Notes: a model not told the origin generated them from the sequence alone. A stretch of DNA of 64,000 nt from Citrobacter sp. Awk 4 (GCF_028069725.1 NZ_JANEWG010000022.1:1-64000), one strand, 5' to 3'; positions 29,985 to 40,152 are shown, counted from the first letter of the stretch. Translations and numbers: made by a program.

Positions 29985-31516
29985 AAATTCGTTCACAAGT
30001 CGGCATGGTGATGAATCTCGATAAGTGCATCGGCTGCCACACCTGTTCAGTGACCTGTAAAAACGTCTGGACCAGTCGCGAAGGCATGGAGTACGCCTGG
30101 TTCAATAACGTCGAAAGTAAGCCTGGTGTCGGCTTCCCGAATGACTGGGAAAACCAGGAAAAATGGAAGGGCGGCTGGATCCGTAAAATCAATGGCAAAC
30201 TGCAGCCGCGCATGGGCAACCGTGCGATGCTGCTCGGTAAAATCTTTGCCAACCCGCATCTGCCGGGCATTGATGATTACTACGAGCCGTTTGACTACGA
30301 CTACCAGAACCTGCATACCGCGCCGGAAAGCAAGCATCAGCCCATTGCCCGCCCGCGCTCGTTGATCACGGGTCAGCGGATGGACAAAATCACCAGTGGT
30401 CCAAACTGGGAAGAGATTCTGGGTGGCGAGTTTGAAAAACGCGCTAAAGACCAGAACTTCGAAAATATGCAGAAGGCGATGTACGGTCAGTTCGAAAACA
30501 CCTTCATGATGTATCTGCCGCGTCTGTGTGAGCACTGCCTCAACCCGGCGTGCGTGGCGACTTGCCCGAGCGGCGCCATCTATAAGCGTGAAGAAGATGG
30601 CATCGTACTGATCGACCAGGACAAATGTCGTGGCTGGCGTATGTGCATTACCGGTTGTCCGTATAAAAAGATCTACTTCAACTGGAAGAGCGGTAAGTCT
30701 GAGAAATGCATCTTCTGCTACCCGCGTATAGAAGCGGGTCAGCCGACCGTATGCTCTGAGACCTGCGTCGGGCGTATCCGCTATCTCGGCGTGCTTTTGT
30801 ATGACGCGGACGCCATCGAAAGCGCCGCCAGCACCGAACACGAAAAAGATCTCTATCAGCGTCAACTGAATGTGTTCCTCGACCCGAACGATCCGGCGGT
30901 CATTGAACAGGCACAGAAAGACGGTATTCCGCTGAGCGTGATTGACGCGGCGCAGCAGTCTCCGGTTTATAAAATGGCGATGGACTGGAAGCTGGCGCTG
31001 CCGCTGCACCCGGAATACCGCACCTTGCCGATGGTCTGGTACGTGCCGCCGCTGTCGCCGATTCAGTCTGCGGCGGATGCCGGTGACCTGGGCAGTAACG
31101 GCATTCTGCCGGACGTGGACAGCCTGCGTATTCCGGTTCAGTACCTGGCGAACCTGCTGACCGCAGGCGATACCCAGCCGGTGCTGTTGGCGCTGAAACG
31201 AATGCTGGCGATGCGTCACTATAAACGGGCGGAAACCGTTGACGGCAAAGTGGATACCCGTGCGCTGGAAGAGGTGGGCTTAAGCGAAGCTCAAGCCCAG
31301 GAGATGTACCGCTATCTGGCGATCGCCAACTACGAGGATCGTTTTGTGGTGCCGAGCAGTCATCGTGAGCTGGCGCGTGATGCGTTCCCGGAGAAAAGCG
31401 GTTGTGGCTTTACCTTCGGTGACGGTTGCCACGGTTCCGACACCAAACTGAACTTGTTCAACAGCCGTCGTATCGATGCTGTCGATGTGACCCGCAAAAC
31501 GGAGCCGCACTCATGA
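29981..31516 (+). CDS. narH: Respiratory nitrate reductase A, beta subunit
   Basis: The 511-residue electron-transfer subunit, one residue shorter than E. coli. It carries four Cys groups for Fe-S clusters: CIGCHTCSVTC near the N-terminus, LCEHCLNPACVATCP near residue 185, CRGWRMCITGCP near 217 (Trp in the second Cys position, the hallmark of the [3Fe-4S] cluster), and CIFCYPRIEAGQPTVCSETC near 244. It passes electrons from NarI haem to NarG. It starts within the narG stop (ATGA) and ends within the narJ start (ATGA). Confidence 0.98.
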   Translation: MKIRSQVGMVMNLDKCIGCHTCSVTCKNVWTSREGMEYAWFNNVESKPGVGFPNDWENQEKWKGGWIRKINGKLQPRMGNRAMLLGKIFANPHLPGIDDYYEPFDYDYQNLHTAPESKHQPIARPRSLITGQRMDKITSGPNWEEILGGEFEKRAKDQNFENMQKAMYGQFENTFMMYLPRLCEHCLNPACVATCPSGAIYKREEDGIVLIDQDKCRGWRMCITGCPYKKIYFNWKSGKSEKCIFCYPRIEAGQPTVCSETCVGRIRYLGVLLYDADAIESAASTEHEKDLYQRQLNVFLDPNDPAVIEQAQKDGIPLSVIDAAQQSPVYKMAMDWKLALPLHPEYRTLPMVWYVPPLSPIQSAADAGDLGSNGILPDVDSLRIPVQYLANLLTAGDTQPVLLALKRMLAMRHYKRAETVDGKVDTRALEEVGLSEAQAQEMYRYLAIANYEDRFVVPSSHRELARDAFPEKSGCGFTFGDGCHGSDTKLNLFNSRRIDAVDVTRKTEPHS

Positions 31517-32223
31517 TTGAACTCGTCATTGTTTCGCGTCTGCTCGAGTACCCGGATGCTGCCCTCTGGCAGCATCAGCAGGAACTTTTTGATGCACTCG
31601 CGTCATCTGAAAACCTGGATAAAGAGGATGCCCAGGCGCTGGGCGTCTTCCTGCGAGATATCACCGCGCAGGACATGCTGGATGTTCAGGCAAGCTACAG
31701 CGAGCTGTTCGACCGTGGTCGTGCAACCTCTTTGTTACTGTTTGAACATGTCCACGGTGAATCCCGCGATCGTGGCCAGGCGATGGTTGATTTGCTGAGT
31801 CAGTATGAGCAGCACGGCTTACAGATCGACAGTCGCGAGTTGCCGGACCATCTGCCGCTGTATCTGGAGTATCTGGCGCAACTGCCGAAGCGCGAAGCGC
31901 TGGGTGGGTTGCAGGATATCGCGCCGATTCTGGCGCTACTGGGCGCACGTCTGCAACAGCGTGAAAGTCGCTATGCGGTGCTGTTTGATCTGCTGCTGAA
32001 GCTGGCAAATGCGGCGATCGACAGCGACAAAGTGGCCGAAAAAATCGCCGATGAAGTTCGCGACGATACGCCGCAGGCGCTTGATGCGGTCTGGGAAGAA
32101 GAGCAGGTGAAGTTCTTTGCCGATAAGGGCTGCGGCGAATCTGAAATCTCCGCTCACCAACGTCGTTTTGCCGGTGCCGTGGCGCCGCAATATCTGAATA
32201 TCACTACCGGAGGACAGCACTAA
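31513..32223 (+). CDS. narJ: Nitrate reductase molybdenum cofactor assembly chaperone NarJ
   Basis: A 236-residue all-helical chaperone that binds apo-NarG and holds it until the molybdenum cofactor and FS0 cluster are inserted; it is not part of the final enzyme. I use the ATG at 31513, which overlaps the narH stop; the frame is open further back inside narH. The conserved [22 protein letters not shown] motif family region is present near residue 60. Its stop overlaps the narI start by one base (TAATG). Confidence 0.97.
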   Translation: MIELVIVSRLLEYPDAALWQHQQELFDALASSENLDKEDAQALGVFLRDITAQDMLDVQASYSELFDRGRATSLLLFEHVHGESRDRGQAMVDLLSQYEQHGLQIDSRELPDHLPLYLEYLAQLPKREALGGLQDIAPILALLGARLQQRESRYAVLFDLLLKLANAAIDSDKVAEKIADEVRDDTPQALDAVWEEEQVKFFADKGCGESEISAHQRRFAGAVAPQYLNITTGGQH

Positions 32224-32900
32224 TGCAGTTCCTGAATATGTTCTTCTTTGATATCTACCCGTACATTGCCGGATCGGTGTTCCTGATTGGCAGTTGGCTG
32301 CGGTATGACTACGGTCAGTACACCTGGCGCGCCGCCTCCAGCCAGATGCTGGATCGCAAAGGGATGAATATGGCGTCGAACCTGTTCCACTTCGGCATTC
32401 TGGGCATTTTTGCGGGTCACTTCCTTGGAATGCTGACGCCGCACTGGATGTATGAAGCGTTCCTGCCGATTGAAGTGAAGCAGAAGATGGCGATGATTGC
32501 CGGTGGTGCCTGCGGCGTGATGACGCTGGTTGGCGGTGTGCTGCTGCTCAAACGCCGTCTGTTTAGCCCACGCGTACGCGCGACCACCACTGGCGCAGAT
32601 ATTTTGATCCTCTCCTTGTTGGTGATTCAGTGTGCGTTGGGGTTGTTGACCATCCCGTTCTCCGCCCAACATATGGACGGTAGTGAGATGATGAAACTGG
32701 TCGGCTGGGCGCAGTCCGTGGTGACGTTCCACGGCGGTGCGTCAGCGCATCTGGACGGTGTGGCGTTTATCTTCCGCCTGCACCTGGTTCTGGGGATGAC
32801 GCTGTTTCTGTTATTTCCGTTCTCGCGTCTGGTACACATCTGGAGTGCGCCGGTTGAGTATCTGACGCGCAAATATCAGGTGGTACGCGCGCGCCGCTGA
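32223..32900 (+). CDS. narI: Respiratory nitrate reductase A, gamma subunit (cytochrome b)
   Basis: The 225-residue membrane anchor with five predicted spans. It oxidises menaquinol or ubiquinol at the periplasmic side and passes electrons through two b haems to NarH. Likely haem His ligands are visible in helix II ([15 protein letters not shown]) and helix V (FRLHLVLG and VHIW). It is the last gene of narGHJI, followed by a UUCG-type terminator. Confidence 0.98.
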   Translation: MQFLNMFFFDIYPYIAGSVFLIGSWLRYDYGQYTWRAASSQMLDRKGMNMASNLFHFGILGIFAGHFLGMLTPHWMYEAFLPIEVKQKMAMIAGGACGVMTLVGGVLLLKRRLFSPRVRATTTGADILILSLLVIQCALGLLTIPFSAQHMDGSEMMKLVGWAQSVVTFHGGASAHLDGVAFIFRLHLVLGMTLFLLFPFSRLVHIWSAPVEYLTRKYQVVRARR

Positions 32901-32920
32901 TCGGTGAGTGACGTAAGGTT

Positions 32921-32947
32921 AAACCCTGCTTCGGCGGGGTTTTTTTA
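32921..32947. terminator. narGHJI terminator with TTCG tetraloop
   Basis: Stem AAACCCTGC / GCGGGGTTT (one T-G pair) capped by TTCG, followed by T7, 20 nt after the narI stop. Because the tRNA-Tyr transcript approaches from the other side, its A-run may also let it stop that transcript. Confidence 0.9.
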
Positions 32948-32967
32948 TGGGGTGGTGCTACCTGAAT

Positions 32968-33130
32968 TGAATTGTCGGATGGCGCTCTTGTTGGCCCGGT
33001 AAACGAATTGCCACCGGGCAAAGGCGATGTTGCCTGCGGCAACGCTTTCTCGCTGCGCTCGAATCGAACCGTAGTCGAAGATTCTCGTCCTTCCCGCATG
33101 GGCAGAATATGAAATTCAAAAATTTGTTGG
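32968..33130 (-). other. tRNA-Tyr operon tail with REP-like and rtT-like sequence
   Basis: This stretch downstream of the tRNA genes has no supported gene. On the plus strand TGTCGGATGGCGCTCTTGTTGGCCCGGTAAAC resembles a degenerate REP unit, and a short GCCACCGGGC dyad follows. Read on the minus strand, ATTCTGCCCATGCGGGAAGG and CTTCGACTACGGTTCGATTCG echo the 3' part of tRNA-Tyr (GGTTCGAATCC), as in the rtT repeats after tyrTV in E. coli. A 93-codon frame that begins inside the tRNA is not a gene. Confidence 0.4.
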
Positions 33131-33155
33131 GGAACAGGGTGCTTTCAGAAAGTGA

Positions 33156-33240
<85 letters not shown>

Positions 33241-33277
33241 AGGGGTATGAATTTTTTTGAGAACTTACCAGAATGAA

Positions 33278-33362
<85 letters not shown>

Positions 33363-33411
33363 ACGGGGTAATGCTGGTTACTGGCCTGCTTCCTTGCGGG
33401 AAGCGGGGCGC

Positions 33412-33439
33412 ATCATACCAAATGACGCGCCACTGTAAA
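33412..33439 (-). promoter_or_regulatory. tyrT stable-RNA promoter
   Basis: On the minus strand: -35 TTTACA (33434-33439), a 16-bp spacer, -10 TATGAT (33412-33417), then the GC-rich discriminator GCGCCCCGC that makes this class of promoter sensitive to ppGpp. The arrangement is the same as the well-studied E. coli tyrT promoter. AT-rich sequence upstream, toward purU, is where Fis binds in E. coli. Confidence 0.92.
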
Positions 33440-33520
33440 GCATTCCGTTGATAAAAATAGGCTAATCGCCTGATTTTTACGCGCTAAGACGTAAAGCTAA
33501 CCAATTATCCTATTTATCGA

Positions 33521-34363
33521 TTAAAGAATAATCGTCCGGTTGCCGTAAACAAACACGCGCTGAGCCAGCACCTGATACAGCGCACGGCTTAATACATTCT
33601 TCTCTACGTCGCGTCCGGCACGCATCATATCTTCTGCAGTGTAGGTGTGATCGACATGAATCACGTCCTGCATGATGATGGGACCTTCATCCAGGTTGTC
33701 ATTGACATAATGCGCGGTTGCGCCAATGATTTTGACGCCACGCTCATAGGCCTGGTGATAAGGACGCGCGCCAATAAAGGCGGGTAAGAACGAATGATGA
33801 ATGTTGATGATCTTATTCGGGAAGCGTGAAACAAATTCAGGGGTTAAAACGCGCATATACTTCGCCAGCACCACATAGTCAGGCTGGTGCGCATCAATGG
33901 CATCCGCCATCTTCTGATCGTGTTCCTCGCGAGTTAATCCCTCATGGCTCACCAGTTCGAACGGGATCTCAAAACGTTCAACCAGCGAGCGCAGCGTTTC
34001 GTGATTGCCAATGACGGCGGCGATCTCAACATCCAGCCCACCATAGTTGGCTTTCATTAATAGATCGCCCAGACAATGAGCCTCTTTGGTGACCAGAATC
34101 ACAACGCGGCGACGTCCGGCCAGGTTCAGTTCGCGAACGGAACCTTCTGGCAAGGCGCTGTCCAAATCGGCGAGCAGCGTGGAGTCATTAAAAATACCTT
34201 CCAGTTCGGTGCGCATAAAAAAGCGACCGGTACGGTGGTCAACAAATTCATTGTTTTGCACAATGTTTAATTCGTGCTTGTAACAAATATTGGTGATACG
34301 CGCGATGAGACCTTTCTGATCAGGGCAGATAGTGCGCAAAACTTTTCGTTGTAGTGAATGCAT
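33521..34363 (-). CDS. purU: Formyltetrahydrofolate deformylase
   Basis: Hydrolyses 10-formyl-THF to THF and formate, supplying formate to PurT and balancing one-carbon pools. I start at the ATG at 34363 (MHSLQRKVLRTICPDQKG), giving 280 residues as in E. coli; 22 further open codons upstream are not conserved. An N-terminal ACT domain (to about residue 85) is followed by a formyltransferase-like catalytic domain with Asn/His/Asp in INIHHSFLPAF and DNLDEGPII. The gene runs toward the tRNA promoter. Confidence 0.97.
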   Translation of the reverse strand: MHSLQRKVLRTICPDQKGLIARITNICYKHELNIVQNNEFVDHRTGRFFMRTELEGIFNDSTLLADLDSALPEGSVRELNLAGRRRVVILVTKEAHCLGDLLMKANYGGLDVEIAAVIGNHETLRSLVERFEIPFELVSHEGLTREEHDQKMADAIDAHQPDYVVLAKYMRVLTPEFVSRFPNKIINIHHSFLPAFIGARPYHQAYERGVKIIGATAHYVNDNLDEGPIIMQDVIHVDHTYTAEDMMRAGRDVEKNVLSRALYQVLAQRVFVYGNRTIIL

Positions 34364-34416
34364 TGCCGGAAAAATCCTGTTGAGAGTGTTTGCTGTTTCG
34401 TTGCTGTCAGATGTGT

Positions 34417-34872
34417 TTAACCACAGCACTTTTTGAATTTTTTACCTGACCCGCAAGGGCAGGGATCATTTCGACCAAACTGAGGACGTGTACCATCAAT
34501 ATAATACCATTGGCCGTTTTCTTTTAAGAAACGAGAGCGCTCAATGATGGCACCTGTTTTTCCTTGCTCGGAAAAGCGGGCGACGAAGCTTACATAACCT
34601 GTATTGTCCGCTTCAGAGTAACAGTGTTCAAAAACGGTCAGTCCCAGCCACTCAGTGTGGGCAAATCCGGCGCTGATATCGTCGCGAAACGCGGCCGCGC
34701 CACATGAGGGATGCCAGGTTCTGATTAAATAATCTGCGTCTTTCATCACAAAAGCGCAGTAGCGAGAACGCATGAGTTGTGACGGATCGAGTGCTACTTG
34801 CTCACCGGACACAACAGGGCGGCAACATAGGCTATACTCGACATCGCTGCCGCAGGGACAAAGCTGAGACAC
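34417..34872 (-). CDS. ychJ: SEC-C motif protein YchJ
   Basis: A zinc-binding protein with two SEC-C motifs, one at each end ([13 protein letters not shown] near the N-terminus and [13 protein letters not shown] at the C-terminus), around an NTF2-like core. I prefer the GTG at 34872 over the ATG at 34878: the AGGGAG ribosome site abuts the ATG but sits well spaced for the GTG, and the E. coli protein begins at the equivalent of MSQLCPCGS. This gives 151 residues. Function unknown. Confidence 0.92.
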   Translation of the reverse strand: MSQLCPCGSDVEYSLCCRPVVSGEQVALDPSQLMRSRYCAFVMKDADYLIRTWHPSCGAAAFRDDISAGFAHTEWLGLTVFEHCYSEADNTGYVSFVARFSEQGKTGAIIERSRFLKENGQWYYIDGTRPQFGRNDPCPCGSGKKFKKCCG

Positions 34873-34984
34873 AATCATCTCCCTGGAATAAAAAAAACGG
34901 CGTACAAACGCCTGGGTGGCACTATGTTAACTGAGCTGTGGCGATGTTGCCACGTCTTGAAGCCATGGGAATTTTTTCGTGACA

Positions 34985-35890
34985 ATGAGAAAAATTAAAA
35001 TAGGGCTGGCGCTAGGTTCCGGCGCAGCACGAGGGTGGTCCCATATTGGTGTTATCAAGGCGCTAAAGCATATGGGCATTGACATCGATATTGTCGCGGG
35101 ATGCTCTATTGGGTCGCTGGTTGGCGCCGCTTATGCCTGTAATAAATTGACCGCGCTTGAACAGTGGGTTTGCTCATTCAGCTACTGGGATGTGTTACGC
35201 CTGATGGATCTTTCCTGGGGCAAAGGCGGGCTTTTACGGGGTGAACGGGTATTCAATCAATACCGCGAGATCATGCCCGCCGACGACTTCGAACACTGTA
35301 CTCGCCGTTTTGGCACTGTCGCAACCAATCTCAGCACTGGCCGGGAGTTGTGGTTTACGGAGGGGGATTTGCACCTGGCCGTGCGCGCCTCTTGCAGTAT
35401 GCCTGGCCTGATGTCCCCGGTGGCCCATAATGGTTACTGGCTGGTCGATGGCGCAGTGGTTAACCCTGTTCCTGTTTCTCTGACTCGCGCGATGGGAGCC
35501 GACATTGTTATTGCCGTCGATCTTCAGCACGATGCGCACCTCATGCAGCAAGACCTTCTCTCTTTTAATGTCAGCAATGACGATGATGACAGCGAAGATA
35601 CGCTTTCCTGGCATGCGCGTTTGAAAGAGCGCCTGAGCAACATGACCTCCCGACGCGTCGAAAGCGCGCCGACGGCCATGGAGATTATGACCACGTCTAT
35701 TCAGGTGCTGGAAAACAGACTTAAGCGCAACCGAATGGCTGGCGACCCGCCGGATATTCTGATCCAGCCGTTTTGTCCGCAGATCTCCACACTGGACTTT
35801 CATCGGGCCAATGCCGCGATTGCGGCAGGGCAGTTGGCGGTCGAGAAAAAGATGGACGAGCTTTTACCCTTGGTGCGTACCGACGTTTGA
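34985..35890 (+). CDS. rssA: Patatin-like phospholipase family protein RssA
   Basis: A 301-residue patatin-fold protein. The oxyanion-hole loop GSGAARGWSHIGV is near residue 11, the nucleophile Ser sits in GCSIGS, and the Asp partner in DGA (LVDGAVVNP). The start may be the ATG at 34985, matching E. coli length, or a GTG two codons upstream at 34979 that is better spaced from GGGA. It precedes rssB, probably in the same transcript (90-nt gap). No substrate is established. Confidence 0.93.
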   Translation: MRKIKIGLALGSGAARGWSHIGVIKALKHMGIDIDIVAGCSIGSLVGAAYACNKLTALEQWVCSFSYWDVLRLMDLSWGKGGLLRGERVFNQYREIMPADDFEHCTRRFGTVATNLSTGRELWFTEGDLHLAVRASCSMPGLMSPVAHNGYWLVDGAVVNPVPVSLTRAMGADIVIAVDLQHDAHLMQQDLLSFNVSNDDDDSEDTLSWHARLKERLSNMTSRRVESAPTAMEIMTTSIQVLENRLKRNRMAGDPPDILIQPFCPQISTLDFHRANAAIAAGQLAVEKKMDELLPLVRTDV

Positions 35891-35980
35891 CACACCTTTT
35901 ACGAACACTTAAGCAAAATCTGACAGGCACGAGTCGCAATAGCATGCCACTATTGATTAAAGCCAGTCAGGGGAGAGAAC

Positions 35981-36994
35981 ATGACGCAGCCATTGGTCGG
36001 AAAACAGATTCTTATTGTTGAAGATGAGCCTGTTTTTCGCTCGCTTCTCGATTCCTGGTTTTCCTCATTGGGAGCGACGACAGCAGTAGCCGCAGACGGT
36101 CTGGATGCCCTGGAGTTACTCAGTGCGTTCACCCCCGATCTGATGATTTGCGACATCGCCATGCCGAGAATGAACGGGCTTAAACTGGTTGAGCATATGC
36201 GTAACCGTGGCGACCAGACGCCGATTCTGGTTATTTCCGCGACAGAAAATATGGCTGACATTGCTAAAGCGCTACGCCTGGGAGTTGAGGACGTGTTGCT
36301 TAAGCCAGTGAAAGATCTTAACCGTCTGAAGCAAGCCGTTTTCGCCTGCCTTTATCCCAATATGTTTAATTCCAGGGTTGAAGAAGAGGAGCGTCTGTTT
36401 CGCGACTGGGATGCGCTGGTTGATAATCCTCCGGCAGCGGCAAAATTACTGCAGGAACTACAGCCACCGGTTCAGCAGGTTATTTCTCATTGTCGGGTGA
36501 ATTATCGCCAACTCGTTGCCGCCGACCAACCCGGTCTGGTACTCGATATTGCGCCGTTATCTGACAGCGACCTTGCCTTTTATTGTCTGGATGTCACCCG
36601 TGCGGGCGATAATGGCGTATTGGCGGCATTGCTGCTGCGGGCGTTATTTAATGGTCTGTTGCAGGAGCAACTGGCGCATCAGGATCATCGCTTACCCGAA
36701 TTAGGGACTCTGCTGAAACAAGTTAATCATCTGCTGCGGCAAGCCAATTTACCGGGACAGTTTCCGCTATTAGTCGGTTATTACCATTGTGGGCTTAAAA
36801 ATCTGACACTGGTTTCTGCCGGGCTTAACGCGACGTTAAATACACCAACGCATCAGGTACAGATCAGTAATGGCATTCCGTTAGGTACGTTAGGTAATAC
36901 TTATCTCAACCAATTAAGCCAGCGCTGTGAGTCCTGGCAGTGTCAAATTTGGGGGGCAGGAGGACGACTTCGCCTTATGTTGTCTGCGGAATGA
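35981..36994 (+). CDS. rssB: RpoS adaptor / response regulator RssB
   Basis: Delivers sigma-S to ClpXP for degradation. The 337-residue protein has an N-terminal receiver domain with phospho-acceptor D58 (LMICDIAMPRMNG), a glutamate-rich linker helix (EEEERLF), and a C-terminal PP2C-like domain without the metal-binding residues of active phosphatases. GGGGAGAG precedes the ATG. It lies between rssA and galU as in E. coli. Confidence 0.97.
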   Translation: MTQPLVGKQILIVEDEPVFRSLLDSWFSSLGATTAVAADGLDALELLSAFTPDLMICDIAMPRMNGLKLVEHMRNRGDQTPILVISATENMADIAKALRLGVEDVLLKPVKDLNRLKQAVFACLYPNMFNSRVEEEERLFRDWDALVDNPPAAAKLLQELQPPVQQVISHCRVNYRQLVAADQPGLVLDIAPLSDSDLAFYCLDVTRAGDNGVLAALLLRALFNGLLQEQLAHQDHRLPELGTLLKQVNHLLRQANLPGQFPLLVGYYHCGLKNLTLVSAGLNATLNTPTHQVQISNGIPLGTLGNTYLNQLSQRCESWQCQIWGAGGRLRLMLSAE

Positions 36995-37195
36995 GCAAAC
37001 AGGAATGCGGACTGAAATTGACATACCTGCTTTACTCTTCGGGTGCTACTATCAGCGCCAGGTTTTTTCGAATTTATCTTAATTATACGAACGCGCGTCC
37101 TTTTCGGCGTTGGGGTTTGTTCCACGACTGATATACTCGGATGCGATACAGATTGATGAACACGTTCAATATATGAACAGTCCAGGAGAATTTAA

Positions 37196-38104
37196 ATGGC
37201 TGCCCTTAATACGAAAGTCAGAAAAGCCGTTATCCCGGTTGCGGGTTTAGGAACCAGGATGTTGCCGGCGACGAAAGCCATCCCGAAAGAGATGTTGCCG
37301 CTGGTTGATAAGCCATTAATTCAGTATGTCGTAAACGAATGTATTGCTGCGGGCATCACTGAAATTGTACTGGTGACCCACTCATCCAAAAATTCCATTG
37401 AAAACCATTTCGATACCAGCTTTGAGCTGGAAGCGATGCTGGAAAAACGCGTTAAGCGTCAGTTACTGGAAGAAGTGCAATCTATTTGCCCGCCGCATGT
37501 GACTATTATGCAGGTCCGCCAGGGGCTGGCGAAAGGGTTGGGGCATGCCGTATTGTGCGCGCATCCGGTTGTTGGCGATGAACCTGTTGCGGTTATTCTG
37601 CCGGACGTGATTCTCGATGAGTTTGAATCTGATTTGTCCCAGGATAACCTCGCTGAAATGATTCGTCGCTTTGACGAAACCGGTAGCAGCCAAATCATGG
37701 TAGAGCCAGTTGCCGACGTTACCGCGTACGGTGTGGTTGATTGCAAGGGCGTAGAGTTAGAACCAGGCGAGAGCGTGCCGATGGTCGGTGTTGTTGAAAA
37801 ACCGAAAGCAGAGGTTGCACCGTCTAATCTGGCCGTCGTGGGACGTTATGTTCTGAGCGCCGATATTTGGCCACTGCTGGCGAAAACGCCTCCAGGAGCA
37901 GGGGATGAGATTCAACTGACCGATGCGATTGATATGTTGATCGAAAAAGAGACGGTCGAAGCTTACCATATGAAAGGCAAAAGCCATGACTGCGGTAATA
38001 AATTAGGTTACATGCAGGCGTTTGTTGAATATGGCATTCGCCATAATACCCTTGGTGCTGAATTTAAAGCATGGCTTGAAGAAGAAATGGGTATTAAGAA
38101 GTAA
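37196..38104 (+). CDS. galU: UTP-glucose-1-phosphate uridylyltransferase GalU
   Basis: Makes UDP-glucose from UTP and glucose 1-phosphate, feeding the Leloir pathway, LPS core, trehalose and membrane oligosaccharides. The 302-residue protein has the nucleotidyltransferase signature [19 protein letters not shown] near residue 18 and the sugar-binding EKPKAE stretch near 200. A CCAGGAGAA site precedes the ATG. It is followed by its own terminator, with hns converging. Confidence 0.98.
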   Translation: MAALNTKVRKAVIPVAGLGTRMLPATKAIPKEMLPLVDKPLIQYVVNECIAAGITEIVLVTHSSKNSIENHFDTSFELEAMLEKRVKRQLLEEVQSICPPHVTIMQVRQGLAKGLGHAVLCAHPVVGDEPVAVILPDVILDEFESDLSQDNLAEMIRRFDETGSSQIMVEPVADVTAYGVVDCKGVELEPGESVPMVGVVEKPKAEVAPSNLAVVGRYVLSADIWPLLAKTPPGAGDEIQLTDAIDMLIEKETVEAYHMKGKSHDCGNKLGYMQAFVEYGIRHNTLGAEFKAWLEEEMGIKK

Positions 38105-38126
38105 GACAGATGGTATAAATCCCGAC

Positions 38127-38160
38127 AAAATGGCGCTGATTACTCAGCGCCATTTTTTTT
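38127..38160 (+). terminator. Intrinsic terminator of galU
   Basis: A long stem, AAAATGGCGCTGA and the matching CAGCGCCATTTT, with a short loop, followed by T8. Located about 20 nt after the galU stop. Confidence 0.92.
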
Positions 38161-38192
38161 CGCCTGTATGGCGACAACAGGTGAAGTACCCC

Positions 38193-38222
38193 AAAAAAAA
38201 TCCCGCCATTGGCGGGATTTTA
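38193..38222 (-). terminator. Intrinsic terminator of hns
   Basis: Stem AAATCCCGCC / GGCGGGATTT with an ATT loop. On the minus strand it is followed by T8, 17 nt after the hns stop. Confidence 0.9.
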
Positions 38223-38239
38223 AGCAAACAAGTTACGAA

Positions 38240-38653
38240 TTATTCCTGAATCAGGAAATCGTCCAGTTGTTTACCTTGTTCTTCCATTGCTTTTTTGATC
38301 ACTGCCGGTGTACGACCCTGGCCAGTCCAGGTTTTAGTTTCACCGTTTTCGTCAACATAGCTATATTTAGCAGGACGAGCAGCACGCTTAGCTTTGGTAC
38401 CGGATTTAACCGCAGCCATGCTATTCAGCAGTTCGTTCGGGTCAATACCGTCAGCGATCAGCATTTCACGATACTGTTGCAGTTTACGGGTACGCTCTTC
38501 AACTTCAGCAGCGGCAGCGCTTTCTTCTTCACGGCGCTCGTTAACAACAACTTCTAATTTCTCCAGCATTTCTTCAAGCGTCTCAAGGGTACATTCTCTT
38601 GCCTGCGCACGAAGAGTACGGATGTTGTTCAGAATTTTAAGTGCTTCGCTCAT
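38240..38653 (-). CDS. hns: DNA-binding nucleoid protein H-NS
   Basis: The 137-residue xenogeneic silencer that binds curved AT-rich DNA. The N-terminal oligomerisation helices span residues 1-83 or so; a flexible basic linker ([15 protein letters not shown]) leads to the C-terminal DNA-binding domain with the AT-hook-like loop [16 protein letters not shown]. The sequence is nearly identical to the E. coli and Salmonella proteins. It probably silences AT-rich accessory DNA such as the block at the left of this window. Its own terminator and promoter are seen. Confidence 0.98.
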   Translation of the reverse strand: MSEALKILNNIRTLRAQARECTLETLEEMLEKLEVVVNERREEESAAAAEVEERTRKLQQYREMLIADGIDPNELLNSMAAVKSGTKAKRAARPAKYSYVDENGETKTWTGQGRTPAVIKKAMEEQGKQLDDFLIQE

Positions 38654-38695
38654 TTTTTTAATCTCAAACTTATATTGGGGTGGTTTGTTGAGCTA

Positions 38696-38724
38696 ATAAT
38701 AGAGCGATAAATTCAGATGTGCAA
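38696..38724 (-). promoter_or_regulatory. hns promoter
   Basis: On the minus strand: -35 TTGCAC (38719-38724), 17-bp spacer, -10 TATTAT (38696-38701), with transcription expected to begin about 35-40 nt before the hns ATG. It aligns with the known E. coli hns promoter. Upstream DNA is AT-rich, fitting H-NS autoregulation. Confidence 0.75.
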
Positions 38725-39534
38725 TAGCCAGTAATGTAAGGAATTCAAAATTGCTCTTTATTTACGGCAGCTTTTAAATATCTGAACTTAAATTTTTCTT
38801 GAAGGGACGCACAAAAAAGAGCTTATTGGCTGCGATGTTACTCCTTGCGCAGTGCTAAACTTCAGCGATTAGAGTCACATTTTATCGTGTCGGAATAGTA
38901 TCTCATTGCAGTAATTTCAACCTTTTGTATTAGTTTTGCTTACCGAATTCACCTATTACTTTGGGGTAGATATGAGGAACAGTAACAATAAATGCAGGGT
39001 TTAGATAATGAAGTGGATGTTAAGTAAAGTTGATGAATGTCTAAAGCACAAATTGTGAAGGTTGCGTATAACCTAAATAATTCGGGTTACAAGAAGTCTG
39101 CGACGTGCGTCAAATTCGCCAGAATGAATCTTAACAATCAGAGGGGGGCTCGGATGAGCGACGTTTGTCACTCATTCTTTCTCAGTCGCTGAATTCAGTT
39201 AGCGCCAGGAGATACTGGCAAAGTCGATTTGCGCAGCGAGAAGGGAGCTCAACGGCAGGTATTGTCGACAATCAGCCAGCCTTAAGTATGACGGGTATAT
39301 CGCTGAGGGTGTTTGTTAGCGCTGATATATACTGCAATTTTTTCACCAGCGGCATGTCAACAACCCAGAAAGTCGTGTAAGAACAATATCTGTATGTGGC
39401 AGCAATGAATCCTGGACGCTATCCGAACAAGACTGTGACATCAGACGCGTATACAACTCCTGAACCCGACAGGCCCGAAAATTATGATAGAATCCACCGG
39501 ATTTTTATTTCTCTCAGGTGAGGGCCTGCGGTTA
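38725..39534. other. Long hns-tdk intergenic region
   Basis: About 810 bases without a supported gene. The left part, upstream of hns, is AT-rich and probably bent regulatory DNA. A 51-codon frame at 39037-39192 (MSKAQIVKVAYNLNNSGYKK...) lacks a clear ribosome site, and a 71-codon frame from 39165 has no ATG start. TATGATAGAAT near 39483-39493 could be a tdk -10. I see no terminator-like hairpin with a T-run that would mark a small RNA. Confidence 0.45.
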
Positions 39535-40152
39535 ATGGCACAGCTATATTTCTACTATTCGGCAATGAATGCGGGTAAGTCGACTGCATTGCTGCAATCT
39601 TCATACAATTACCAGGAAAGAGGGATGCGCACCGTCGTGTATACGGCGGAAATTGATGACCGCTATGGCGCCGGAAAAGTCAGCTCACGTATTGGACTTT
39701 CCTCACCCGCTAAATTGTATAATCAGAACTCATCATTGTTTGAAGAGATTCGTGCGGATAATGCGCAACAGCCAATACACTGTGTACTGGTTGATGAGTG
39801 TCAGTTTCTAACCCGGCAGCAAGTCTACGAATTATCAGAAGTCGTTGACCAGCTTGATATTCCGGTTCTGTGTTATGGATTACGTACTGATTTTCGTGGT
39901 GAGTTGTTCGGCGGTAGCCAATACCTGCTTGCCTGGTCGGACAAACTGGTGGAATTAAAAACCATCTGTTTTTGTGGCCGTAAAGCGAGCATGGTTTTAC
40001 GCCTTGATCAGGCTGGCAGACCTTATAATGAAGGCGAGCAGGTCGTTATTGGTGGCAATGAGCGCTACGTCTCCGTGTGTCGTAAGCATTACAAGGAAGC
40101 GCTTGACGTAGGGTCATTGACCTCTATTCAGGAAAAGCATCGCTACGACTGA
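39535..40152 (+). CDS. tdk: Thymidine kinase
   Basis: Salvages thymidine to dTMP with ATP. I use the ATG at 39535 ([20 protein letters not shown]), which gives the E. coli length of 205; the frame is open 17 codons further up. Visible are the P-loop SAMNAGKST near residue 9, the DECQF Walker B motif near 88, and the lasso-domain zinc ligands (CFCGRKA and the distal VCRKH). It stands alone between hns and convergent adhE. Confidence 0.97.
   Translation: MAQLYFYYSAMNAGKSTALLQSSYNYQERGMRTVVYTAEIDDRYGAGKVSSRIGLSSPAKLYNQNSSLFEEIRADNAQQPIHCVLVDECQFLTRQQVYELSEVVDQLDIPVLCYGLRTDFRGELFGGSQYLLAWSDKLVELKTICFCGRKASMVLRLDQAGRPYNEGEQVVIGGNERYVSVCRKHYKEALDVGSLTSIQEKHRYD

Noticed and set aside
39165-39380. 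71-codon frame in the hns-tdk gap
   Set aside because: No ATG start, no ribosome site and unremarkable composition.
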